From the NCBI GenBank assembly GCA_945271295.1, contig CALYPG010000005.1, positions 1-64,000 of the forward strand: 64,000 bases of DNA, in the 5' to 3' direction. The translations under genes were made by a program, and so were the position numbers. Under the pieces are notes generated by a model. That model ran no database searches and was not told the DNA's origin. It was given only the letters and a program-made list of their open reading frames with translations. This document shows, piece after piece, positions 38,950 through 48,410 of the stretch. The stretch is from an uncultured Gilliamella sp. GTDB taxonomy: Bacteria > Pseudomonadota > Gammaproteobacteria > Enterobacterales > Orbaceae. Each line of letters starts with the position of its first letter. Position 1 is the first letter of the stretch.

Positions 38950-39936
38950 TTAAAGTGAATTTTCTATTTTGGCAATATCTTCTTGAGTAAAAGTGATATT
39001 TGTTTTTTCACCTGTATCATTTATTATTTTTTGGCTGATTAGTTCAGTTATTGGATAGATAATAGTAAAGTGATTACCACCTTTAATCATATTTACATGA
39101 AAAGGAATATTTTTATTTTGTGCAATAGATGCTAGTGCATCAAAATCTTTGTTAAAATCTTGTTCGCCTTCAAAGTAAAAAGTTGGTGTTTTGATTGATT
39201 CAATAAAATAACCTGGCGATCTAAGTTTAAATTCTTTGGCATCGGTTGTATCAAATGAAAAAAAAGATAAATCATTATTTCCCCACCATTTTTTAACATC
39301 ACTCACGCCACCAAAAGAGAAGATAGCTCTGAATCCGGTTAAAAGCTCACTAGCCAGTAAAACTCGGGTTCCTCCGGTGCTATGTCCGGCCAGATAAATT
39401 CTATTCGGGTCAACATAAGGTTGAGTTGCCAAAAATTGACGTGCCTGTTCTAGATCATCAATTTCTCCATAGAACATTTCATCATATCCAGGATTACCAC
39501 TTTCACCTCTAAAGCTAGGTAACATAAGAATTAATCCTGCTTTACGAAAAGCACTACCTGTTTGATCATTAGATCTTGGCGCAGGAGACCAGAAGTCACC
39601 ACCTTGACCGCCAAATCCACCACTAATCCAAATTACAGCTGGGTGTTTTTCCCCATCCTTAGGATCAGGTGTAAGATAAGCTGACATTTTGCCATCTTTG
39701 GCCGGATAATAAACTAATGAAAATATATCTTTAGGAGGAATTGGTGGTTGCTCATCATAAATATTAGGATTAACTATTTTAGTTTTGAACCCTGCTCTTG
39801 CTTCTTGCAAACTTATTTTACTTTGAATAACAGAATCTATTTTGTCAGATGAATTCTCAGCGAAAACAGGTAACGATAATAACATTATTGTAATTGCAAT
39901 AGTGTGTGTTAATAAGTACATTTTGTTTCTGATCAT
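38950..39936 (-). CDS. Exported alpha/beta hydrolase (dienelactone hydrolase/peptidase-like)
   Basis: The 328-residue protein has a signal peptide (hydrophobic to about 25, LPVFAEN). The alpha/beta hydrolase core includes the oxyanion segment WISGGFGGQGGDF, the nucleophile elbow AGHSTGGTR (Ser in G-H-S-T-G) near 188, an acidic residue in EGEQDFNKDF and the catalytic His in KGGNHFTII near 288. The fold resembles prolyl oligopeptidase/acetyl xylan esterase-type proteins. It stands alone. The substrate is unknown; an ester or peptide in the periplasm is likely. Confidence 0.82.
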   Translation of the reverse strand: MIRNKMYLLTHTIAITIMLLSLPVFAENSSDKIDSVIQSKISLQEARAGFKTKIVNPNIYDEQPPIPPKDIFSLVYYPAKDGKMSAYLTPDPKDGEKHPAVIWISGGFGGQGGDFWSPAPRSNDQTGSAFRKAGLILMLPSFRGESGNPGYDEMFYGEIDDLEQARQFLATQPYVDPNRIYLAGHSTGGTRVLLASELLTGFRAIFSFGGVSDVKKWWGNNDLSFFSFDTTDAKEFKLRSPGYFIESIKTPTFYFEGEQDFNKDFDALASIAQNKNIPFHVNMIKGGNHFTIIYPITELISQKIINDTGEKTNITFTQEDIAKIENSL

Positions 39937-40340
39937 TGAATGCTTTACCTTTCATTTGGTTGTTATAATCTAATTGGTAAATAATGATAACAAAAAATAT
40001 TCAGTTTAGCGTTTAAAAAATTGATAATTTTATTCTATTATAAGCTTAAAAAAATGAGCCAATGATAGCTTTTCAAAGCTAATTGCTATTAGAGTTGCTT
40101 AATTAGGAATAAAAAAGGGTTACCACAAAAACGTTAAGTAAAATAATATGCTAAATAAGAATTCAATCTAATATGTTTCTTATTAAAAGCATAAAATAAC
40201 CAAGATAATTTTTATTATTTAAAAATTTGTATTTCTATTAATCATATTCGCTTTTTTTACTAAAGCGTATTATATTCATAGAAAGATAATTCATGGCAGT
40301 AACTATCTCATTATTAAAAAAATATAAAGAAGGAAATTTT
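39937..40340. other. 404-bp intergenic region without a gene
   Basis: A divergent, AT-rich gap between the hydrolase and the next exported protein. No RNA gene, operator or coding frame stands out beyond a short TAGCTTT-TC-AAAGCTA dyad near 40070. It must carry both promoters. Confidence 0.5.
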
Positions 40341-41147
40341 ATGGTTTTTAAATATCTATTGACAAATCTATTCACATTTTTACTATTGATTCCATCAGCT
40401 TTCGCAAGTTCTTATACTGATACTTTTTATCGGCAGATGACAAAAGATGAAATTACGTGGGCGGGTAACCAGAGTGTAATTAAACAGTTTAATTGTACCG
40501 AATATCTAATATCTAAAGAATTAAAAACCGTTAATGGTTTTTCAGTCGTTTCAACCGAACCAACTTTTAGCCAACGCCCGCTGTTTGCAAATGCTAAAGT
40601 TAGCTGTTCAATAAGTAATTATAATTCTGAGAGAAAAGAATTAACATTGAGTGTTGATGAAAGTGGTTTAATCAATGACAATGAATATCGTGTTTCACAT
40701 ACTGGTTTTAATGTTATAGGCGGTATTAAAAAGGGTTGGGATAGTTGGGATTTAACTTGTGAACACTTTTCTCCAAAAAAGGATAGTGATAAAACCATAA
40801 AAAGATGTTTCATTGAAAGAAGTACATTTTTTATCCAAAAAACTCCCAAGATTAATGAAATTCCGGAAGGATATATTATTAGTATTAATAAAAATATCTT
40901 CAAACCTATTGAAAAACTTACCATAGACAATAAAGTTTTTTCCAATCAATCAGAGTACCCTTTTATCTTTGGTAAAGATGCCAGTGATGCAATAGAAGCA
41001 ATGAAAGTAGCATCAGATGTCACTTATTCTTATACCAATCCAATGTCAGGATCGCAAAATAGTGATAAGATTGAACCTACAACTTTAGAGCTGTTGCAAC
41101 CAGCAATTAAGTTATTAGATCAGGCTTACCAATTATATAAAAATTAA
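40341..41147 (+). CDS. Exported protein of unknown function (268 aa)
   Basis: I start this at ATG 40341, which has AAGAAGGAAATTTT just upstream and begins a clean signal peptide (MVFKYLLTNLFTFLLLIPSA, cleavage near FAS-SY). An in-frame ATG at 40293 would put 16 polar residues before it. The mature protein has cysteine pairs (FNCTEYL, KVSCSISNY, WDLTCEHF, IKRCFIER) that could form two disulfides, as expected for a periplasmic protein. No family was recognised. A weak terminator follows. Confidence 0.65.
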   Translation: MVFKYLLTNLFTFLLLIPSAFASSYTDTFYRQMTKDEITWAGNQSVIKQFNCTEYLISKELKTVNGFSVVSTEPTFSQRPLFANAKVSCSISNYNSERKELTLSVDESGLINDNEYRVSHTGFNVIGGIKKGWDSWDLTCEHFSPKKDSDKTIKRCFIERSTFFIQKTPKINEIPEGYIISINKNIFKPIEKLTIDNKVFSNQSEYPFIFGKDASDAIEAMKVASDVTYSYTNPMSGSQNSDKIEPTTLELLQPAIKLLDQAYQLYKN

Positions 41148-41163
41148 TTTTACTTTATACCCA

Positions 41164-41182
41164 GCGGTGCATTATGTGCCGC
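41164..41182 (+). terminator. Probable terminator of the unknown exported protein gene
   Basis: GCGG and CCGC close an 8-pair stem (two G-U pairs) with a TTA loop, followed by ATTTTAATATT. It is 16 bases past the stop codon. The remaining 41183-41452 holds no gene. Confidence 0.45.
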
Positions 41183-41452
41183 ATTTTAATATTGATTATA
41201 TCTACCATTAAATAATTTAATCGAAAACTCAACTTTTAAACGGCTTTATTTTGCATATAGGGGGGCAATTTAAAAATCAATTTATCCTTTAGTTACATCA
41301 GAACTATAATTATGTCCTTGCAGAAATTAAAACTTGTATTCTTGCTAAAAAGATCTTAGATTCAAAGAGAAAATTATGATTTGACGCAGTTTTAACTTTT
41401 ACCATTTTTAAATTTTCAATCATGCATGATTAATTTATAGAGGAAATGTTAT

Positions 41453-41680
41453 ATGCCTTATCAAACACGTAATGATTTACCGGATTCAGTTCGCCATGTT
41501 TTACCAGAACATGCCCAAGATATTTTTAAAGAAGCTTTTAATAGTGCCATCAAAGAGTATCAAGATCCCAAAAAACGTCGTGATAATAGTTCGCCAGAAC
41601 AAATTGCTTTTAGAGTTGCCTGGTCAGCGGTTGAAAAGGTTTATCACAAAGATGCTAATGGTAAATGGCAACCAAAATGA
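41453..41680 (+). CDS. chaB: ChaB-family protein (putative cation transport regulator)
   Basis: A 75-residue basic protein of the ChaB family: MPYQTRNDLPDSVRHVLPEH, DIFKEAFNSAIKEYQDP, then PEQIAFRVAWSAVEKVYHK. This is the complete family pattern with the normal length. In E. coli chaB neighbours the chaA Na+/Ca2+ antiporter; here it stands alone with its own terminator, so regulation of a transporter is not supported by context. Confidence 0.92.
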   Translation: MPYQTRNDLPDSVRHVLPEHAQDIFKEAFNSAIKEYQDPKKRRDNSSPEQIAFRVAWSAVEKVYHKDANGKWQPK

Positions 41681-41708
41681 ACATTTTTGATGTATTAAAG
41701 CTATGACT

Positions 41709-41731
41709 AAAGCCAACTTGCTGTTGGCTTT
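41709..41731 (+). terminator. Intrinsic terminator of chaB
   Basis: AAAGCCAAC (41709-41717) pairs with GTTGGCTTT (41723-41731) around a 5-base loop, followed by three further T residues. Confidence 0.85.
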
Positions 41732-41838
41732 TTTAAATCAGCATGTAGATTATTATAGTTTGCCAATATCTTTTCTATCTTTTTTGCTAGCTAACTTAGA
41801 TTAATCGAGCGTTTAAAAATAATAAACCCTAATGTTCT

Positions 41839-41868
41839 CACATTTTCCTTATCAATACGGAAAATGTG
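41839..41868. promoter_or_regulatory. Inverted repeat upstream of the beta-glucoside PTS operon
   Basis: CACATTTTCC (41839-41848) and GGAAAATGTG (41859-41868) are perfect 10-bp arms with a 10-base spacer, 66 bases before the start of the first gene. It is not followed directly by a U-tract. The operon encodes its own PRD regulator, for which this is the best candidate binding site. Confidence 0.5.
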
Positions 41869-41919
41869 GATTAGAAATTCAATTTTTTTCCTTTTATACT
41901 TAATTTGAATTCTCAATAA

Positions 41920-43371
<1,452 letters not shown>

Positions 43372-43395
43372 GGAATATTATCAATAGGAGAAGCG

Positions 43396-43713
43396 ATGAA
43401 AAAAGTATTAATTATTTGTGCTGCTGGTATGTCTTCATCATTAATGGCTAAAAAAGTGACTGAATATTTTGCCAATCAAGATAAAGCTATTACTGTTGAT
43501 GCAGTATCTGCAACCGAAGGTAGCAATATGATTAAAAATAGTGATTTTTCACTTTTTTTAATCAGCCCACAAACCATGATGATGTTTGATAAATTGGAAA
43601 AATTAGGTGAAGAAGTTGGTAAACCGGTAGTTAGTATTCCTTTTCAAGCTTATATACCCATTCAATCAGGCATTGAACAACTAGCTAAAATAATTGAGGT
43701 TAATATCAACTAA
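43396..43713 (+). CDS. PTS lactose/cellobiose-family IIB component
   Basis: A 105-residue phosphocarrier. The phosphocysteine is Cys8 in the P-loop-like start KKVLIICAAGMSSSLMAKKV. The rest follows CelB-type IIB proteins (FLISPQTMMMF, KPVVSIPFQAY). It receives phosphate from the IIA encoded at 45894 and passes it to sugar held by IIC. A strong SD (AGGAG) lies upstream. Confidence 0.92.
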   Translation: MKKVLIICAAGMSSSLMAKKVTEYFANQDKAITVDAVSATEGSNMIKNSDFSLFLISPQTMMMFDKLEKLGEEVGKPVVSIPFQAYIPIQSGIEQLAKIIEVNIN

Positions 43714-43805
43714 ATTTAGATCAATATCCTATTTTTAAACATATGTTTTTGGTGCCGTAATTTATCTTATTAAGGCGCGGTACCTTGTTATCTTACTCAG
43801 TGTAA

Positions 43806-43828
43806 GCTCTTATCTAATAAATAAGAGC
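43806..43828 (+). terminator. Hairpin between IIB and the PRD regulator gene
   Basis: GCTCTTAT (43806-43813) and ATAAGAGC (43821-43828) make a perfect 8-bp stem with a 7-base loop. No U-run follows, so it may be an internal processing or attenuation hairpin that sets different levels of enzyme/IIB and regulator mRNA. Confidence 0.4.
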
Positions 43829-43872
43829 ATCCACAATTATTAATAATATGGTTACAGCAGTCACAGGTATGG

Positions 43873-45891
43873 ATGATAATGATAAAAAACAAACAACGCG
43901 AACTCATTAGTTTGTTAGTTCGTTCTAAAAATTTGTTTAAAAGCAGTGTGTTGCTTGCTACTGAGTTATCATTATCTGATAGAACCGTTCGTACTTATCT
44001 TAACGATTTGAAAACATTGATTGCAGAAAATGGGGGCATAATTGTTAGTAAACAAGGCTATGGTTACCAATTACAAATCAAAGACAGAACCGCTTTCAAT
44101 TCATTTCTAATTGAACATCACTTATTAGATAGCCATGAAGAACAATCAAATTGTCGAGAAGTTAACCAAAGAAAGCACTATATTCTCAATTTATTATTAT
44201 TAGAAAGCCAAAAAATTGATATTGAAGCATTATCTGAACAGTTATTTATCAGTTCCTCACAATTAAGTAAGGATATGTTGGAAATCAAAAGTCAACTCCA
44301 ACCTTATGAACTTAGTTTGAAAAAAAATAAAGCATTATTTTATGTTGAAGGTGCGGAAAAAGCTAAACGACATTTCATTATGAGTTATTTTTTTCATGAA
44401 GAATCGATTAATTTTTTACAACGTTTAACCTATCTTAGTACATTTAGTGATGCTATTAGCTTTGATACGTTGACTATTATTATTTTAGATGAATGCCGTG
44501 AGGCCAAAATAAAACTATCTGATGTAATGATGCAAAATATCGTATTACATCTATCACTTAGCATCAAACGTTTACAATCAGGGCTATCAATACAGAATCT
44601 AAATATGCCAGATTCGACCAATAAAACCATAGAATATCAGGTAGCAAAAAAAATTATCGATCGTATTGAAGCGGTGATTGGTTTTCATTTTCCCAAAGAA
44701 GAACGAATGTATTTAACCTTACATTTAATGAGTAAATCCAATTACATCCAATATGATTTTGATTCACAGCTGAGTTTAGCCGTGAGTGATTTACTTATCC
44801 AAATCCAGCAAGAGACAGGCTATCAGTTTGTAAAAGATGAACAATTAAAAAATGGGCTTATTCAACATTTAAAACCAATGTTAGTACGGTTAAAACAAAA
44901 TATTAAATTAGAAAACCCGCTACTTAATGAAATCAAAACTTGTTGTTTAGACATGTTTGAATTAGTAAAGCACTATTTTAGTCAACTTCCTAATTTAAAT
45001 AAATTCACTATTCAAGATGGCGAATGGGGTTATTTGACGCTACATTTTTTAGCGGCAATGGAAAAACTTAAAAATGAGCAGAAAGCAAAAGTCTTAATTA
45101 TTTGTGCCACCGGACTTGGTAGTGCTCAATTATTAAAAAATCGGGTGGAATGTGAATTTGATGAACGGATTAAAATCATTGCAACACGAGGATACTATGA
45201 AATTGAACCGGAGATGTTAAATGAAATTGATTTTATTATCTCTTCTGTCGATCTTTCAACCAAGGTCTTTAAAATACCCGTTTTTCATGTTTCGGTATTT
45301 TTTCCTGAGGAAGATGTACAAAAAATTCGCCGTTACCTGACCTCACGCAAAATGTTCACTTCTACTCCTTATCATTCCTCCATATCGAAATTTAAATCAC
45401 CCAATTCACAAAATTATTTGACTCATATTGAACAAGTTATTGATGATTTATCGGCTGATTATTTTTATTTATGCCAACCACCATTAAGCAAAGAAGAACT
45501 TTTAGACCTTCTACTTGACCGTTTGGCTATAAACGAAGCGGACGGTTATAAACAAGAAATGATAAAGCAAATGGAAAATCGCATGATGTTAGGTGATATT
45601 TTCTTTAGTCATACGATAGTTGTGCCACATCCTTCAATACCAGTGGGGAAATTATCTAAAATTGGTATTGCGATTATTCCCGATGGCTTATTTTGGGATG
45701 AAAACTACCCTCACATCAAATTTATTTTTATGATTTCCCCCTCTATTTATCAAAACCCGACTTTAACCTTGATGACAAAAGCAATCGTCACATTAATTGA
45801 CGATTTGGATCTGCAAAACCAATTACTGCATTGCCAAACTTTTGCCGAATTTAAATCACTTTTTATCCACCTTATTGAAAAAGGAGTGTAA
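43873..45891 (+). CDS. PRD-containing transcriptional regulator with PTS EIIB- and EIIA-like domains (LicR/MtlR type)
   Basis: The 672-residue modular activator has helix-turn-helix domains at about 1-140 (LSDRTVRTYLNDLKTLI). PRD 1 is at about 170-280 and PRD 2 at about 285-395; conserved His lie in IVLHLSLSIKRLQ, MYLTLHLMSK and WGYLTLHFLAAM. A IIB-like domain follows (VLIICATGLGSAQLLKNR), then a IIA-like domain with HTIVVPHPSIPVGK. Phosphorylation by the PTS tunes such regulators to sugar supply. The architecture is typical of Firmicutes LicR/MtlR. It lies inside the operon it presumably controls. The start is ATG 43873 or 43879. Confidence 0.92.
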   Translation: MIMIKNKQRELISLLVRSKNLFKSSVLLATELSLSDRTVRTYLNDLKTLIAENGGIIVSKQGYGYQLQIKDRTAFNSFLIEHHLLDSHEEQSNCREVNQRKHYILNLLLLESQKIDIEALSEQLFISSSQLSKDMLEIKSQLQPYELSLKKNKALFYVEGAEKAKRHFIMSYFFHEESINFLQRLTYLSTFSDAISFDTLTIIILDECREAKIKLSDVMMQNIVLHLSLSIKRLQSGLSIQNLNMPDSTNKTIEYQVAKKIIDRIEAVIGFHFPKEERMYLTLHLMSKSNYIQYDFDSQLSLAVSDLLIQIQQETGYQFVKDEQLKNGLIQHLKPMLVRLKQNIKLENPLLNEIKTCCLDMFELVKHYFSQLPNLNKFTIQDGEWGYLTLHFLAAMEKLKNEQKAKVLIICATGLGSAQLLKNRVECEFDERIKIIATRGYYEIEPEMLNEIDFIISSVDLSTKVFKIPVFHVSVFFPEEDVQKIRRYLTSRKMFTSTPYHSSISKFKSPNSQNYLTHIEQVIDDLSADYFYLCQPPLSKEELLDLLLDRLAINEADGYKQEMIKQMENRMMLGDIFFSHTIVVPHPSIPVGKLSKIGIAIIPDGLFWDENYPHIKFIFMISPSIYQNPTLTLMTKAIVTLIDDLDLQNQLLHCQTFAEFKSLFIHLIEKGV

Positions 45892-45893
45892 CA

Positions 45894-46244
45894 ATGAATG
45901 AAAAAATGAGCTCAGAAGATATTCAGCTTGTTGCTTTTAATATTATTTTGCATAGCGGCAACGCTAAAACCAAAATTCATGAAGCATTTAAATCCATGAG
46001 ACAGGCCAATTTTACATTAGCTAATCAACATCTAGAAGAAGCTAATCAAGAGATTTTAGAAGCACATAAATCGCAAACCGAACTACTACAATCTTATGCC
46101 AATGGGACTAAAATCGAGATGGAAATCATTATGGTACATGCGCAAGATCATTTAATGACAACTATGACAATGAGCGAGATGGCTATCGAAATGTCATATC
46201 TATACGAAAAAAATCATGAATTATCTAAAAAAATAATTGGCTAA
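45894..46244 (+). CDS. PTS lactose/cellobiose-family IIA component
   Basis: The 116-residue all-helical trimeric IIA has the signature start DIQLVAFNIILHSGNAKTKI and the active-site His within IIMVHAQDHLMTTMTM (the conserved HAQDHLM). It begins two bases after the regulator stop, so translation is coupled. It transfers phosphate from HPr to the IIB protein. Confidence 0.93.
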   Translation: MNEKMSSEDIQLVAFNIILHSGNAKTKIHEAFKSMRQANFTLANQHLEEANQEILEAHKSQTELLQSYANGTKIEMEIIMVHAQDHLMTTMTMSEMAIEMSYLYEKNHELSKKIIG

Positions 46245-46251
46245 TTAATCT

Positions 46252-46740
46252 ATGATGACAAAACAATTAAAAATGCATAAAAAAATTAGTTTGACTAATC
46301 TCTATTTTAATCGGTTTTTAGCAATTCGTTATAGTACGGCTTTTTTCTTATTTTTGAATCTTTATTGGGCCGTATTTTTGATTGGTTCAAACTCTTTTGT
46401 GGCTAGTTTACCAATTGTTATATTTGTATTAGCTATTTTGACATCGTTTGAACAAATAAAACTTTATCGTAATCATAATAACTATCTACCTTATGCCAAG
46501 CTTTTTTATCAAACTATTTTAATAAGTTATAGCATAGTGATTATTTTGCTGTATACGTCTTGGTTTCATTTCTTCTTTCCTTTTTTGAAAGATACTCAAG
46601 AGGTTTTAAATACAATTATGGGATTATTGATAGGGTGTTTATTAATTGCTTTTTTGATGCTGAAGAAATTAAAAAGAATTCAATGTAATGCGGATAAACA
46701 TTTTCAAAGAATCTGTGCTTACGAAGAAATCAATAAATAA
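46252..46740 (+). CDS. Small membrane protein of unknown function in the PTS operon
   Basis: A 162-residue protein with four clear hydrophobic segments (about 28-47, 50-66, 88-106 and 118-138) and basic ends. It sits seven bases after the IIA gene and 14 before IIC. No catalytic or phosphorylation motif is present, so it is not a second IIA or IIB. Its fixed place inside the operon suggests an accessory to the IIC permease, a regulator of the transporter or an efflux function. I do not recognise its family. Confidence 0.75.
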   Translation: MMTKQLKMHKKISLTNLYFNRFLAIRYSTAFFLFLNLYWAVFLIGSNSFVASLPIVIFVLAILTSFEQIKLYRNHNNYLPYAKLFYQTILISYSIVIILLYTSWFHFFFPFLKDTQEVLNTIMGLLIGCLLIAFLMLKKLKRIQCNADKHFQRICAYEEINK

Positions 46741-46754
46741 ATGAGGAAAACAAA

Positions 46755-48104
46755 ATGAATACCGGATTTGTGTTTTTACAAAAGTTTTTGATGACCCCAA
46801 TGGCCAAAATATCCCAATTCAAGATTGTACGAGCTGTAATGGCCGCTGGGATGGCATCAGTGCCTTTTTCAATTGTTGGTTCAATGTTTTTGGTTTTCAA
46901 TACGCTACCATTGACGTTTACTGGTTTAGAAGGATTTTTTGAACATACCTTTTTTAGGGTAAGTGATCTCTATATGGTTGCTAATAGTGCCACAATCGGT
47001 ATTTTAGCTCTCTATTTTAATTTTGTGGTTGGCTATGAACTTACCAAAATTGAAGCTGAAGAAACAGGACTTAAAGTGAATGCACTAAATGGTGCAATGT
47101 TGTCTGTTTTTGCTTTTTTCATGACGTTACCTGAATTGATTATACAAAACGATGCTATTATGTTACTTAGTGATCAAAGTAATTTAGTATTCAATGGTCT
47201 ACGTTTAAAACCGTTTATCTTTCGTTTAGGTACTTCAGGTATTTTCATTGCAATAGTGATGGCAATTTTGGCGACTCATCTGTATTTTTTATGTGTCAGA
47301 CGTAATTGGGTGGTAAAAATGCCTGAAACCGTTCCTTTAGGCGTTTCTCGATCCTTCACTGCTTTAATTCCTACTTTTGTTATTGCTTTCTTTGTCATTA
47401 TTCTTAACGGTGTGCTAGTCTTTTTCGGCACTGACATTTTTGATATTGTCAGCATACCTTTTACTTTTGTCACCAATTTAACGAAAAGTTGGTTAGGGAT
47501 CATGGTTATCTTATTTTTAATTCATGCCCTTTGGGTAGTTGGTATCCATGGTGCAAGTATTATTGGTGCCTTTATAACCCCAATTATGTTAGCCAATATG
47601 ACTGAAAACGCCGCCGGCGCGCATATTCCTTTTGCGGGGGAATTTAATAATTCACTGGTAATTTTAGGCGGTTCTGGCTCAACCTTGCTTATGACCTTTT
47701 TTATAGCGTTTTTTGCTAAATCGAGTCAATTAAAAATATTGGGTCGTGCATCCGCAGTGCCGGCCATCTTTAATATTAATGAACCAATTATTTTTGGTAT
47801 GCCGATCGTTTATAATCCTTATTTAGCATTACCTTTCTTTTTAGCACCTATGGCGTGTGGTACATTGGGTTATTTTGCTATTAATACGGGCATCATTAGT
47901 CCAATTATTGCATTAATTCCATGGCCATCACCAATGGGATTAGGTGCATTTATTGGTACTGGTGGTGATTATAAAGCCGCAATTGTTGCGATACTGTCAG
48001 CAATTTTAGCACTATTAATTTATCTACCATTTGTCAAATTCTATGACAATAAGCTTTATAAAGAAGAACAAGGGAAAGCAGATAGTCAAGTTCAAACAGC
48101 TTAG
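46755..48104 (+). CDS. PTS lactose/cellobiose-family IIC permease
   Basis: The 449-residue membrane permease of the EIIC-Lac/CelB class has about ten spans. WVVGIHGASIIGAFITPI and the conserved INEPIIFGMPIVYNPYLALP (the phosphotransfer/sugar-binding NEP motif) are decisive. It closes the operon: enzyme, IIB, regulator, IIA, accessory, IIC. A strong terminator follows. The imported sugar is probably a beta-glucoside such as cellobiose, gentiobiose or a plant glucoside. Confidence 0.93.
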   Translation: MNTGFVFLQKFLMTPMAKISQFKIVRAVMAAGMASVPFSIVGSMFLVFNTLPLTFTGLEGFFEHTFFRVSDLYMVANSATIGILALYFNFVVGYELTKIEAEETGLKVNALNGAMLSVFAFFMTLPELIIQNDAIMLLSDQSNLVFNGLRLKPFIFRLGTSGIFIAIVMAILATHLYFLCVRRNWVVKMPETVPLGVSRSFTALIPTFVIAFFVIILNGVLVFFGTDIFDIVSIPFTFVTNLTKSWLGIMVILFLIHALWVVGIHGASIIGAFITPIMLANMTENAAGAHIPFAGEFNNSLVILGGSGSTLLMTFFIAFFAKSSQLKILGRASAVPAIFNINEPIIFGMPIVYNPYLALPFFLAPMACGTLGYFAINTGIISPIIALIPWPSPMGLGAFIGTGGDYKAAIVAILSAILALLIYLPFVKFYDNKLYKEEQGKADSQVQTA

Positions 48105-48157
48105 TCAATAAGATTGAAACGTTAAAATTTATAATCATCAATTAGAATAATCATTTC

Positions 48158-48198
48158 AAAAAAAGAGAGTATTGAAGAAATCAAAACTCTCTTTTTTT
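48158..48198 (+). terminator. Intrinsic terminator of the PTS operon
   Basis: AAAAAAAGAGAGT (48158-48170) pairs with ACTCTCTTTTTTT (48186-48198), a 13-bp stem with a 15-base loop and a T-run. The rest of 48199-48410 is AT-rich and must hold the ggt promoter. Confidence 0.8.
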
Positions 48199-48410
48199 CA
48201 ATTATAAGAATAATGTGTGATTGAACCTTGCTGTCAAGGTTGAGTATTTTAATTCTTATTAGATATTATTCGCTCAAAATCAAAAGTTGCGATGATATAT
48301 TCATCACTTCCTCCTTTTTACAACGTTAACATCATTGTGGTCTAAATTTTGCATATTTTTATGTTAAGGAAAAGAAAGAAGATAATCATATATTAATTAG
48401 GAGGTACAAA

